Positions 11,563-24,245 of a stretch of DNA of 64,000 nucleotides are shown here, piece by piece. Positions within the stretch are counted from its first letter, which is position 1; every line of letters begins with the position of its first letter. Below the pieces are notes generated by a model, which made no database searches, was not told where the DNA came from, and was given only the letters and a program-made list of their open reading frames with translations. A program made the translations under genes and the position numbers. The DNA comes from Burhinus oedicnemus (Eukaryota; Chordata; Aves; Charadriiformes; Burhinidae), in contig VFFE01007645.1 in assembly GCA_008921705.1 (NCBI GenBank), positions 580,456 to 644,455 of the forward strand, in the 5' to 3' direction.

Positions 11563-13540
11563 GCTTTCTGTGTAACGTCATTAGACAATCAAGAGTTTGA
11601 ATATACGTACGAGTTCCAGCTAATTAAGCAGAGTTCAGTGACACCAATACAGCGAGCAGCGTAGCAGAGCTGGCAACAAAGAAAACGACTTGGCAGAGAA
11701 GGCAATGTGTGCTGCTAACGCTGTACGAATAGCATTTTAACCAAAGCCAGGTTTCCACAAGTCACAAGCCCCAATCTCTTGGCTTTTGCTTAAATCTTGG
11801 GTCATTTTTCTGTTACACCCAAGCCTGTCTCTTGGGATATGACGCTGCTATGACTCTATACACACACAGAGAGCCTGGAGAAAAGTAACAACATCAGTAA
11901 ACAGCAACATCAATAAAACAAGCTTTTCACACATTAATTTATGGCCACAACGCACAGACAGTACCACACAGGCCTTTGCCAGGCACAGAAAGACTGAGCA
12001 TAAACGGGTCTTGGAGTGTGTCAGTACAACAGCTGTAATAGATCACTTTTTTCCAACAAGGAGATTTTGAAGTTGAAAATGGCTTATACAAAATTGGCTT
12101 AAAATGCATTAGTGCCAAATTAAACTGAATGTTTTCTAATTTTTTTTTAAATAGGGTTAAAAGACAGCAGAAGCTGTGCTGGGCCCAATGCTCATTACTC
12201 CAGTGAGAACTGGGCAAACTAGTCCTTGAACTGGCTTTGATAATTGCAGTTTAAGATTTAGGAGTAGAAGTAAGACTTCTCCTTTTGTTTTTAAACGTAA
12301 GTCATGTTTATGAGTAAGAAAATTAAACCAGGTCTTTGCTCATCGCAGGAGAGTTAAGATATATTTGAAGATGGAAACGTGCAAACCCATTGCTGTTAAT
12401 TCCCCCAGGGCCACCCACCCCGGGCGCTTGCCCTGCCTGACCTTTCTGAGGAGCAGTCCTGCCCCCCAAAGTTACGTACACCCCTCGGACACGAGAGGTG
12501 CCTGCATCAAGAGAGCCGCCTAGGAAGGCCCCAGCATTCGGGGAACAGCAGGACTTACTGATAACGGTTTCAGTGAACGGAAGGGTGCTCTTCACCGCAA
12601 GCACAGCAGAAGCTCTGCACTGTTTGTGTGTCCTGGCTAAGCCTGGGCAGACGCTATGAGATCTCAATTTTATTATCTTCAGCATTATTGAACAATCGAT
12701 TCCAGTCTCTCGTGGTGCCCTTGAATTAAGGGATGTAACAGCATTTTCATCTTTGCTTCCTAATGAGCAGCCCTCAGTGACCTTCACCAAGCGAGGCTGG
12801 CCACGTGCATTATCCTTCGTCTGAGTTAGACGACCCAACAGGACAGAGGAGACCAGTTCTGCTGCTCCGCTGCCCCCGCCAGGATCCCAGGCGGAACACC
12901 GGGGCTTACTCCGGGAGAGGCTGCTCATGCTAAAACCCTTCAGCCACTAAAGTCTCTTTCTGTTTTAGCATTCAATGAAACGCAGACCTGTGTTTAAGGC
13001 AGCGGTGGGCAAGGGTGGTCTAGGATTTAAAAGGCGATCCAAAGCCTAATTATTCTTCTATCTCTTTGCCAAAGCTAATCCGCAGCTGGCCTGTGCCTGC
13101 AGCACAGCAGACAGACAGACACAAGGTTCAGCCCATTCCTTGGGCATCCGCCCCAGGGTGGGATTAAACACATAGAGCGTCTGTTCCCTTCCGTAGAGCT
13201 GTTCTGCACAGAGACAAAGAATCTCCCCATTTCTCTCTCACGCGTGTGCGCAGATAATTAATGACCCCTATACAGTCAATTGCTCCTTCCAAGAGACAAA
13301 AAACCCGGAGACTACTCACTCTTCATTCACACAGTGCAGATCGTTTTCTAGGCAGAGACCTGATCTGGCCAGAAGAGTTAAAATAAAGCCCTTTTCCCAG
13401 CCTCTCAGTAATTCCGAGGATTTAGCCATACCTTATAAAGTTCCGTGATATCAGAATACTTTTGAAAATCTGCTTGCAGAAATGAGCAGCCAGGTGAACA
13501 CCAGCCTCCTTCCCTGCAGGACAGATAAAGCATGGAAGGG
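11563..13540. other. Unique sequence, no gene recognised
   Basis: Mixed composition, GC-richer at 12380-12910. A 201-codon open frame on the minus strand (12323-12928) overlaps this part and resembles no family. It is Ser, Gly and Ala rich, as expected of chance frames in GC-richer DNA. No repeats were recognised. Confidence 0.5.
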
Positions 13541-13566
13541 TCACGGCGAGGTCTCACGGTGAGGTC
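13541..13566 (+). repeat. Two-copy 13-bp tandem repeat
   Basis: TCACGGCGAGGTC is followed immediately by TCACGGTGAGGTC, so one mismatch separates the two 13-base copies. This is a small local duplication with no evident function. Confidence 0.85.
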
Positions 13567-13953
13567 TCGTTACCAAGATTGAGTCCTACTCTGGGGAAAC
13601 GACCTCCTTACTTAAAGATCTAGCCATCAACAAGGACCACTTATTACAAAACAGAAATCTGAGGTCTGGAGACATTTTAATCTAAAGCTTTCTATTGAGA
13701 TACCTTAACTTATCTCAGATATATTTGGCTGTTTCATCACTATTTGTTTCTTTTCCTCCCATTCCCTTCTCTGGTTTAACCTCCTCAGACATCTTCTCCC
13801 CAGCTGATTGTTTCTGTTGCGGAAAAGGCACAGACAGAGGAAGCAAACAGAGCTTCCTAGAATCAGCATCCAAACAGAGCCCCCCAAAAATGAGGCAACT
13901 GGGCTTGGAGCACTGCAGAAAAGGCAACTTCACCTAACACCAACCACCCTCAC

Positions 13954-13988
13954 AAGGGGAAAAAAAGAAAAGGGAGAAAGGGAAAAAG
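13954..13988 (+). repeat. Purine tract
   Basis: About 35 bases of pure A and G, composed of short A runs separated by G. Such polypurine tracts can form triplexes and often behave as microsatellites. No transposon body is attached. Confidence 0.8.
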
Positions 13989-15084
13989 CACAATTTTCCT
14001 CCTACCCCAAATCCTCACCAAGCTCAGCCTCCACACGCCCCAGTTTCAGTCAAGCAAACTCGCTGGAGCAAAGTCATTTTATGTGTAAGGGAATGCGGTA
14101 ATTCAGGACAGCTGTCCCTGCCCTGACACCCCCGTGTACTCAGGGCATGCAGCTGCGGTCTCTTCTGCTGAAGAGAAGCACTTAACCCCTTCCCTGCTCA
14201 TCCCAAATGAAGGCTACAGGCACTAGTGCAGACCGAAAGTGGATGAGGCTGATGACTTTTTATGGAACCTCGTGCATGTGATTGCTATCAACCTTACCAC
14301 TGAAACAGATTCCATTTCCGAACAGAAACAGCTGCCAGACTTTGCTCTTCCCCTGCAGAGTGACCACACCACGTGCCGTTCTGGTTTCCCCTTTTAATTT
14401 CAAATTTCTTATTTTCTGGGCTTTCATCACCTGGCAATGAAACACAGTCCCCAGAGGTTCCTGAACGATGCTGAATTCGGCAGATCCGCAGCATATAGGA
14501 TAGAGATAACAGATGGTGCGATTGCATTAGTGGGATAGTTCAAACCAGATAGACGCTTTAAAGACAATTTCCCAAAGCTCCCCGAATTTGGTTCACCTTG
14601 CAGAGAGATGCAGGGCCACGTGAACTGGACTGCTTGGGGAACTTCAGAAGTATTACTCCATGTGCCAGAGGAAAATATCTCCCTGATAGCAAGGGTATTG
14701 CCAGTAATTGCAAAATCCAGTCGGCAGAGGAAGAGGGGTAGGTGTTGACATGGAATGGACCCTGCTCTTCGGTCAGGGTAACCTGCCGGCTGGAGAGGGA
14801 AGGGAGATGTATTAATGAGCGTGCATCCCCCCCCTTCCCTAAGGCATTTTGCTCCCTCAGCCTCAACGCTTCCCACACATATGCTCACTTCTGAGCCCTC
14901 CGACCTGAATCTTCTTTAAGGACCATACCTCGCTCTCCACCACACCACTGTACGTGGGGGAAGTTTATTGTTTTACAGCGGTTTTACTGGAAGGACGAAG
15001 ATCCTCGTGTAGAATTACAGAAAAAGGATTCTGTAAAAAAAAATTTCTTACAAAAACATGGTGCCCAGCCTGAAGCTCGTGGTG
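13989..15084. other. Unique sequence, no gene recognised
   Basis: Non-repetitive sequence. An open frame of 153 codons on the minus strand (14427-14888) overlaps another of 106 codons in a different phase. Neither resembles a known protein. A run of eight C lies at about 14827. Confidence 0.5.
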
Positions 15085-15085
15085 G

Positions 15086-15130
15086 CCTATGTGAATCTGG
15101 AGTAACTCGGTAAACTGGTGAAGTGAGATG
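15086..15130. mobile_element. Possible ancient MITE fragment
   Basis: The words TGTGAATCTGGAGTAACTC and AACTGGTGAAGTGAGAT resemble successive parts of the 'aaatctggagtaactcc' type of archosaur and turtle MITE. No complementary second arm was found nearby, so the copy would be incomplete. Low certainty. Confidence 0.25.
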
Positions 15131-18100
15131 GACGGAAGTCAGAGCAGCGAAGAAAGGAGACCTTTTAGCCTCATAAAAACCAGTACATCTATGTGGATTT
15201 ATCCAAAGGCATTAGGGAGATGGTCTCGTCCCCCATTAGTGCCACCAGCTGCCCCACTCCCACTTCACATGGTAGCAGTCGTACGGCTTCAAGACACCTT
15301 CACTCTCCCACCGAGACTGATTTTGGACTCCGGTTTGCCCTGCAAGCTCCTGCACGCCGTTTGGCAGGGGTTACGTGGTTATACACAATTAATCTGCAGC
15401 CTTCTCCCTTCGGGCTGGGAAGAACAAGCTACGACTGTACTCGGCACACACCCTCACTGGGCTGCAGCTTTTATCCTGCATCTGGATCCGCTCACGAAGG
15501 AAGTCAAGCACTGCAAATATATTTTAAAAACACCAAGTCTTGTAAATGCTGCAAGAAAGGATTACTGTCTCTAAGTGATCAAGAAGAAATATGCCCTTTC
15601 ATAAATGTGAACCATCTGACCCCAGAAGAGAAAAAACCAACAAGCGAGGGCAAGAAACTGCTGTTGCTTACAATTGGCTTAATCCTAAGTGCGCTACACA
15701 GACCTGACGCCGTCAGGGTCATGCCGAGTGTCACTGCCTGCTGACCCCACTTGCAGATGCCAGAGGTGGATGATCCCTTCACATTCTTCAACAGCTGGAC
15801 CTTGCATGGGCTTAAATACTGTGGTCAGGTGGGCGACACTACTAGAGGCTTCCTGGTACATGGCTACATGGGAATGATTCGTTTAATTAATTTCTGGGTC
15901 GTTACAGGGATCAATTCTGGTGTTGTGGCCCATTAAGCTAGTTTGGTTTGTCCCAAAGCACTTGGTCATTATTAGCTCAGAGTCAATAAGCCACATCACA
16001 CAACCGTAATCAATAGATGAAAAAGAATTTTGAAGGAAAAGAAAGAAAAGGATGGATTTTGATCTCACGTAGATCAATAATTTCCCAGAAATTGGTGGAA
16101 TTCCCTGATGTAAAATCAATGTGAGCAAGTTCAAAATTGAGTTGTTTTGCTTTGTCAAGAAGATAAAATGGAGAGTTTGGACTGTGCCCTTAAAGAGCGA
16201 CATTTATAGATTAAATTTTATTTGCTATATCTTGCTCTCCAGAGATTTTCTCCCCATTTAGAACCTTGAAATACCTGTATTTGGAGGGGAAATAGAGGGA
16301 TTTTGCACATATGCCCAAAAGGAACCTTTGATAGTACTTCAGGTCAATTACCATTCACAAAAATACTTACCCTCCGTCCTTGCCGAAGATAAAGTAACGG
16401 ACGCTCCATTTAAAAACAGTATTTTCATTTAGGACACGCCACCGGAGATGTCTGACATTTATTCCCCATGGTTTTAGCATTAACCTAATGCATAGCCTGG
16501 CCCAAACGTCACCCGGGGGGATGTGACTATCGTCACGTGAGGAGCCCCGTTGTCCCACGTGGTTTGAACAAGCGCGTTATCATTGCGGGTGCACTTTTGA
16601 GCGCCGTTACCATCAGACTGTCCCACCCCGGGCTATAACACTCCATGGGGACAAACCCCAGAGCGACAAAGCTGGTGGCAGCCTTTAGGGACCCCTTGAG
16701 AGAAAAGCTGTTGAAGGATATATAGATGGATCGAGTCCATACAGTAGGTGTTTCCAAATTGTAGACTGAAATACGTACATAGGTAAAATAAGCTGTTTTG
16801 CTAGTGATCCTTTGAAAAAGTTCCGAGATGGTTTTAGATTACTAATTGGCAAATATTGAAGCACATTTCACATAGGACTCCAAAACGTGTGTAAAAACAC
16901 ACATAGTAGGTAAACGCGTGTGCTGCTGAGTTCAGATATAATTAGTTTGTATGGCACCATTCAGTAAAGCAAACAGCAGGGTGTAAAATCGTAGTTAAAT
17001 GCATTAACTCTCAGGCTATGCACCAGCAAAAGAGGATCCCCTTGCGCCTGCAGGTTAAGAAGTTCTAGAAAGCTCTTCTTTCAAGTTCGAGCAGGACAGG
17101 GGATTAGTGAAACCGGTTTTCACCTCCAGAGTTTGAACTTGCGTTTGACCACTCATCCAAGGAAGGTGTGAGCGAGTCATACGGTCTCACCCTGGTGAAC
17201 GTAATAAAAATAGCATTTCAAAGGCAGCTTTTGGTGGAAGGAGAAGACGGTGTGCTGAGCACAGTCTCTGAGAGCGCAGCGTATCTCCCAGTCCGTGGTA
17301 CCTGAGCATCTTCAAAGGGTATGGACAGGGGTTACTGCCTGGTTACCCTCAGCATGAACCTGTGGGCACTCAGCTATTTCACAGGAATTGCCTGTTTCTA
17401 GCTGCTACAGCGTTTTCTGCGTATAGGAAAGTTCACGGCTTAACTGAGGTACTGGTTTACTGGGGAGCTGGTGAGGAGCAGCTCGTAGGGGTAGTCCAAG
17501 AGCTGCAACTTCAACGCCTCATTTTCACTGCAGTGACTTGTTCAGCTCCTTGTTCCAAACAGAAGTTACAGCTCCAGCAGCAATTTGTAATCACTGATAA
17601 CGGGTAACGGTGCTCCTCCGAGCTTCTCTGAATATCCTAGCCAAACTGGTCATCTCCTTCAGCTATCAACTATCCCATTCACTTACAGTGTGAGCCCAGA
17701 AGATGGAAACACTAAGAAAAGTCACTCCACTAGGGTTTTTTGGTTGGTTTGTTGTTGTTGTTTTTTTCTGTAAAATATTACATCTGTGCCTGCAGGAGTT
17801 CATTTTAGAGTTGTGACACTTGGCAAGCCCCCAGAAGCCCCAGGCGTTCACTAACAGCACAAGCCAAATGCTCAGCAAGGGGACTGACAGTGTGACCCCC
17901 TGAACCCACCTCTTCAGGCTAAATCTTTGCAAAGAGGGAAAAATGCGATAGCTCAGAAGAGGTGCAGATAGAAGCTTCGCACCCATTCTGCCCACCCAAC
18001 AGAATATCTGCCCCTGTCCCTGTTTCAACTCTTCTCCAGCTAATGGTTGCTTTTTAATGAATGTTGACTGTGAGGATGGGCAGCACTGTCAGCACGGAGT

Positions 18101-21100
18101 AAAGGTCGTGATTAAGAACACAGATTTGTTTCCGAATTATCTGTAATAAATACTGGAGCATCATTACAAACCTCCAAGGGCTTTAGGCAATTCAGTCTCC
18201 AACACCATTTATGGACTGGTTTGCTACAGCTACCCAAAGGACGACAGTGACGGCAAGATGTGATGACAAATTTTGCTCCGTGGACATTCGTGGTGGGATT
18301 CTTTGCCTCTACCTTTTGTCATCTAAGGAAGGCAAAATTATTGCTGCTGTGAATTTTATGCAGTTGAGGGTGCAACGGAAAGGTTGAGTGAGTCCAGCTT
18401 TGAAGGTGGAGACAGAAGTTCAGGCCTGGGCACAATGAGGACTTTTTATCAGTGCCGGTCAGTGCATGAAACCGAACTCCGCCATGAGGCACAGCAACAG
18501 CTCTGTTGCCTTGCAGGTGTGGCTGTTACTGGCGTAAGGCGTATCTGGGCTTCCAAAAAGTCACCTGAATTGGTGTTGTGTACATTTTAATGTTTTGCTT
18601 GTTCTCCTTCCCTCTAAGATAATAATTACGGTCTTAGCTCCCCTCATTCATTGAATCAAACCTTGTTCTCAGCAAAACGAAGAGTATTCCCCGCTGGATA
18701 CCCTTGCTCTTGTGCTGAGACCTTGTCAGCTCAGTTTCAGCCTAAAGCAAAATTTTCTGCCTGGGTTTATAAGCTCCTCAATAGAAAGGGATTATAATGG
18801 AAATTGCAATTTTGCCTCGACTCTGCGAGCCTGCCTGCCCTGCAGTGAGAGGTTCGGTACCCTACCAGACCGGCGCAGGTGCCCTCGCGCAGTGTGGAAT
18901 GACCACGTCCCTGTGCGACAGCCAGACCTCATGACTCGATACAGCTGTGTGCTATGTTGCTCCACTGACTTGTTTTTATAGGAGGATAATTAATTCACAG
19001 TGATTGACATATTGTTTTATTTCCACCCCATCACTGACATCTTGTCTGAGTTACATCATAGCCCACAAATTGCGTATCTTTTTTGGCTGCTGATGCTCTC
19101 TATTCCCTCTTCTTTAGTATGATACTCATTATAATCTGCTCTCTTTTACTAAGGCCAAGACTCCTGCTGTGTTTCCAGGTAATGTATTCTTTTACGAAGT
19201 GATTCATTGGGGAGGAGAGAGGAAAGAGAGAAGGAAAAGCCTTGAGAGGAAAAATGTCTGTTTCATGATTTCTGAGTCTCTGAAATAGTTCCAAAATTCC
19301 TTGGTGTTCTGGAGGTCTTTCCCTGCATGATGAAAGCACTGGGCTTTTGTATTGTTTGCTTTATTTTGCAATATTTTATGATTCTCATATATTCTGAGTT
19401 GCGTTGATTTGTGACTAGTTTTTCATCATTACCCCAAGAGGAATTTTCTCTGGAAACACAGGGAAGAAACAACGCCCTAAAGTGAGACACTGGAACTGAG
19501 CAACTGCCATCAGACGATGGATTCCGTTATTTACCCAGTTCTTGCAGAATACTGCAGCATCCGCTCACCTCCCAGAACGATAAAGTGAAAACGAAAGCAT
19601 CTTCCTCCCCCTCCCTTCCCTTCGCGTTTCCCTCCTGCATGGGCTCTGCAGGCTCCTACACAGTGAGGAAGAGCCACGGTCTTCCCCAGCCAGGGAAGTA
19701 GGCTCTGTGATTAGAGAGGTAACCATGGATGCAAAACATGTCAGCTCAATTCCATCCTCCAACACATATTTTCTGGAGCGAACTGCCTAGTACAGAGCAT
19801 CTAAAGTCCCTCGATTTGTAATGGAAGCAACAGAAGTTACAGATTTAAATCTTGTTAGGAAACAGGACTCCGGTCCCTCTGTCTGAGGTGCAATCTGAGA
19901 AATGAGGATGTCAGCATCGCCCCAGCTCACAAGCAATAATTGATCCACGTAGATATAGACAGCACTCGGCTTCTGAGGCCGTGGGAGCTGCCGAAATATC
20001 TAAGAATGATGCCTCCATCTCCTTGCTCTGGGGTTGTTCCTGAGTTACAGAAATATAAATGAGACCGGTTTCTCCCCATTCGTATTTGAGAACACCTCCA
20101 CAAAACCAGTGATTCCTTGAGCACTAGAATTCAGGGACCTAATTTCCTACGGATTTGCATCTCTATGCTAGGAGTCCCTCTGGATCCTCTAATAAGCACC
20201 GAATTCATGATGCAGCTATTCTTTTAACTGGGCACTAATAGGATTTCTCTCCTTTACCCAGCCGCCTGCATTCATGAAATGTGTTGAGCTTATTCTCCCT
20301 ACCTGTCTGTCTAACCGGCCACCAAGGCTCGTTTCCACTAAGAAATTGCCTTCGCTAATTTAAAACATTCATATCCTCAGCTGCTGTAGCAGAAAGGGTA
20401 TAAAGCCTAATACAATTAGTTTCAAGCCAGCTTTACTTACATTGGAAAAAAATTACACTTTGCTTTCAGTTCTGATCTCCCAAAAGACTTTCATAATTTC
20501 AAATTCTGTTTGTGTATCCCTGGAACTATACTGACACCAAATCAGCATAAGTTAAGTGATAATCCATTAATGGAAATTTAATCTATATCGCTTAAAATTG
20601 TGTTTATCAAAATCTTGGCTTCACTATGCAGCGTAAGGGGTAGAGACAGAGTATTCTCACTACAGCTGGTAGAACTGCTCCCGATGTGCTAGTATAACTA
20701 AAAGCAAATCTGCAAATATATCCATATCTAGGGAAAGTGGGTAAAATCCTGGTTTCAGCTTCGTAGTTGAATGTATAGTGCAATAATTTCACCATGAGTT
20801 TTCTCGGAGCAAGAAAGAGTGATTCCACCAGCTTAGAAGGGTGTTTCCATGTCCCATACTGTTCCACAAAGGAAAATAAAAGCAGCAAAAGCTAATTTTC
20901 ATTGGAATTGGGGTGATTGGGTTTATAAAGGCTTGTAATACCGACGCACCAACTTTGGAACATGTATACACACCCAGTTTTGAACAACAAGCTTCTGGTG
21001 CAGCCTGCGTTTTTTACCCATTCTTTTGCTTCATAAGCAAATGGTCTTTTTTGGAGTATATATAGAACAATGTCTTTTGGACAGCTTTCACATTAGGTGT

Positions 21101-21296
21101 CATTTTATGAAGCTAAGTTTCTTATTCTTGGCTACTCACGCTAAAGCTGCAGTTCTTATGAGCACATTTTAATGTATCAATTTATATTCAGAACAAAGAA
21201 CCTAGAGTTATCCCATCATCAGAAATCCTTATGAGCCTGATTTTTTACTGTTTCGATCACATAAGATTATGGTTTCCATAGAAAAATAAAACAAGG
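15131..21296. other. Unique sequence, no gene recognised
   Basis: About 6.2 kb without recognised repeats or RNA genes. Overlapping open frames of 148 and 183 codons occur at 15128-15744 on the plus strand in two phases. Neither resembles a known protein, and the overlap argues against both. AT-rich parts with scattered TAAT cores occur at 16000-16350 and 20340-20600. Confidence 0.5.
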
Positions 21297-21335
21297 GTTT
21301 CCTTTCTTTTCTTTTTTTTTTTTTTCTTTCCTCCC
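21297..21335. repeat. Pyrimidine tract with T14
   Basis: A 35-40 base stretch of only C and T includes a T run of about 14. It could be the complement of a purine microsatellite. No splice acceptor plus exon follows in any convincing frame. Confidence 0.75.
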
Positions 21336-24189
21336 ATGGTTTATATTTCAAATAGAAAATAGTTGTGGGCTTTGTTTTTTTGTAAAAAGCAACAAGCATT
21401 TGTTGTATATTATAAATTGAAATGGAATGTGCCTTTTCCCACAGATGCGTTAACCTGCTAGCCAGATGTGTACTTTGGCACACTGACTGAGTGCTGGTTC
21501 TCTCATGTAAAGACCCACAAGACAGTTTGGGTCTGATCTGGGTTATCTAGTAGGGCAAAATTCTTGCAGTATCAACCAGTACCAGATAAGGGTTCCTTTC
21601 CTCCACGTTTTTTTCAAAGCATTGCAAAAACCCTATAAATTCTAACCGATTTATGTGAGAGTATTGAAGTGCCTATTACAGATACTCAAGCAGGGAAATT
21701 TTCACTAGCATGAAGTAGCCAAAAAAGAATCATCTGTTTCTTCTCGCCGATACTCAGAGATCTGCTACTTATTCACAAGACAATGAGATGACATGTCGGT
21801 CCTGTACCATTTGCCAGAACGTACGTGTGTGTTCAGCAAGGCAGCAGGAGTCTGTAAGTCCCAAGGCGGCTTTTTTTTTTCCAATAAAAAACTGCAAAAG
21901 GCATCAATTCATCCACCTTTTCTTTTGAAAAAGCATTTTGATGGAAAATTCCTACTCAGCTCTTCTTTGCATAAATTCTTACAGGAGTAGAAAGAGTAGT
22001 ACGAACTCTCTCATGCCTCGTGGTGGGTGATGGCATCGATGGCATCCCTTGAGGGCAGAACCTCTTTGCAGCGTTTCTTGTACAGAGCTACACCGACCGC
22101 CGGGGACCGCGCAGCAGCACAGAGCTCCACGTGTGTGCCGGTGCCTGCGGGATCAAGGTCTTACCGGCTATTTTGGAGCCTTCATTTACAGAAGCACCTG
22201 GGAAGGAACGTGCCCTAACTGTTTTGCTCCATTTGGGCCCATAACCTCAACGGAGGAAAGAGGAGCAGAGAGAGAATTTACACCAAGATAGAAAGGAGCT
22301 ACATTTTATAAATGTCTCTGTCCATCAAGTTAAATCCGTTTGTCTTTTTGTTGCCTCCTATACTGTAACTCCTGTGCACAGCAAACTCCTTTAGGCAATA
22401 CCTTTGGATTTTAAGCTATTTGGGTGTAGCGAGCACTCTGCATTTTTACAGGGTGCTCCGCCTCTTTCCTGGAGTCTTGCCATGGCTTTGCAAGTCAAGA
22501 GAGATGAGAATGGGCCTGGGAATCAATCCAGCTCTGTCTTTTACACCAGCTAATGGTAGAAAGATTCCATCCCGAGACCGTACTCCTCACTCGCTGTGCT
22601 CAGGAAAGAGAATATATGCTGTATCTATGGGCAGAAAATGCATTATACAGAAAGCTGCAGTCCAGAAAAAGATTCCTAAACCCCACCCATAACCCATTTT
22701 AAGAGAAATAGCACTCCAGCTTTTAAAAAAAACCCTAAAGATCCTCAGGTCCATTTTCCAGAAGACATTTGCTTTGGTTGCTTTCAAATCCCAGGGCTTG
22801 CTTTCCTCGCTGTGTCTCACTCTGTTAATCCTTTAGTCACTTGAACTGAGGTAGAGTTTGCTAGAAGCGTCTTGAGTGATGCCACCTCGAAAAATCCACA
22901 TGCTGTCTCGACGCAGTTCGTTAGGAATTTATCCATCACTGATGGCAGAACCAGATCCTCAGCATTCCATGCAAGCGTGTGACACTGCAGGAGAGAGCGA
23001 CGGGTGCTGAGTATTTGTATTTATGAGGAAATGAAAATGGAGAAAAGCTGGGCTTTTGGCTTCTGTCCACTACTTTCCTTCACTTTAAATGTTTGCCCAG
23101 GCTTCACGGTATCTCTGCATATTGTATTAGCCCTAGACTTACATAGCTCTGTTTTCACTATTAACCTCCAGAGGAATTGCTGGAAGACTCCGGTGTGTTA
23201 TGTATCACGTAAACCCTGGCAGGGCTGCTGTGGCAATAGGCTGGACACAGCATTCATTTTTAACGCTCCGGGGAATGGACTGATACTTCAGGGAGACTAA
23301 ATAAGTTGTCCCAAACTATGTTACTCGGAGCTCAACATAATTACATTTTTCCCTGCAGAGGTGGTAACAGGAGACTAAACTGTATTGTGGGCTTCACGTT
23401 CGGTAACATCCGCTTTTCTGCAAAAAACCAAAGTCAACTTCATTGTTTATCCTCATTTAGGTTTACGAGAGACGTTCCGGGTCCTGTGCAAGATGATTAA
23501 TGTCCTCGGCTGCCAGCGAGGCAAATGGGAGCTGAAGATGCTCCGGTTCTCACTTCAGCGAAATGGATTTCTGCCTGGACACAGCCGCTGGACTGCGGTA
23601 TCCGCTCCTCAGGGAGCGCCGGCGGCTCCGCTTGCTTTGCAATTAAGGAAAAACTCCTGAAAACAGCTGGGCCGCACCAGAACAACGTAGCGGGACTAGC
23701 AGTTTCCAGCCACGCTCCGCAGCAGTTGCTCGGGAAAAGGTGAGGATCCGTTTTGACCCACCTTTCCCGGACACCCCCTCCCAGCTGCCAGCCAGATTCC
23801 CAGTCTGCTCCGTGTGCCCGGGGCAATGACATCTCCCTGCAGACCCAGCACAACCTCCACCGGTTTGGTTTGTCCCTCTAACCCGCACAACTGGGAATCT
23901 CGTCCCCTGCGCCCAAAAGCCTGTCCCTGGCACCAGCAGCACAGATAAAGAATATTTCCAGCCTTCCAAGAAGAGAAAGGGAATGAAGGACAAAAATATC
24001 CCTTCATTTGTCTTTTGCATGCTGGGTGTTATTGCAGATTTATTAATGTCTGGAAAAAATCATTAGCATTCTTTAAAAAGTCTAACTCTCCAGCCAAAAC
24101 TAAAATTAATTTGATAGATTCTCCTTGACTCTCAGTTATTAGGTGAGTGCAGAAAACGTTCATAAACATGAAGGACCTTGACACTGCAA
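21336..24189. other. Unique sequence, no gene recognised
   Basis: Mixed composition, GC-richer at 23560-23900, where open frames on both strands overlap (up to 125 codons, unrecognised). No repeat family or RNA gene was recognised. Confidence 0.5.
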
Positions 24190-24245
24190 TCTGAAAACTG
24201 CCCTTGTAATAAATTAAAGATTTTTTTATAATATAATTTCTCATC
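24190..24245 (-). mobile_element. Possible MITE end (recurring motif)
   Basis: On the minus strand the sequence reads TTTATTACAAGGGCAGTTTTC. This resembles the minus-strand word ATATTTTACAAGGGCACTC near 29866-29890 and the plus-strand word ATATTTTATAAGGGAACAG near 28840. A T/A-rich stretch followed by ACAAGGG or TAAGGG recurs three times within 6 kb. The family is not identified and may be a DNA-transposon terminus. Confidence 0.3.

Noticed and set aside
12323..12928. 201-codon open frame, minus strand
   Set aside because: No recognised domain, no splice or promoter context, and Ser/Gly/Ala-rich as expected of chance frames in GC-richer DNA.
15128..15744. Two overlapping frames of 148 and 183 codons, plus strand
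   Set aside because: They overlap in different phases and neither resembles a protein. At most one could be coding and nothing favours either.
22535..22565. Possible MITE word (TTTTACACCAGCTAATGG)
   Set aside because: Too short, and no second arm is present.
23280..23380. Possible further MIR fragment (GACTAAATAAGTTGTCCCAAAC)
   Set aside because: Only one short word resembles MIR. The ordered landmarks are missing.
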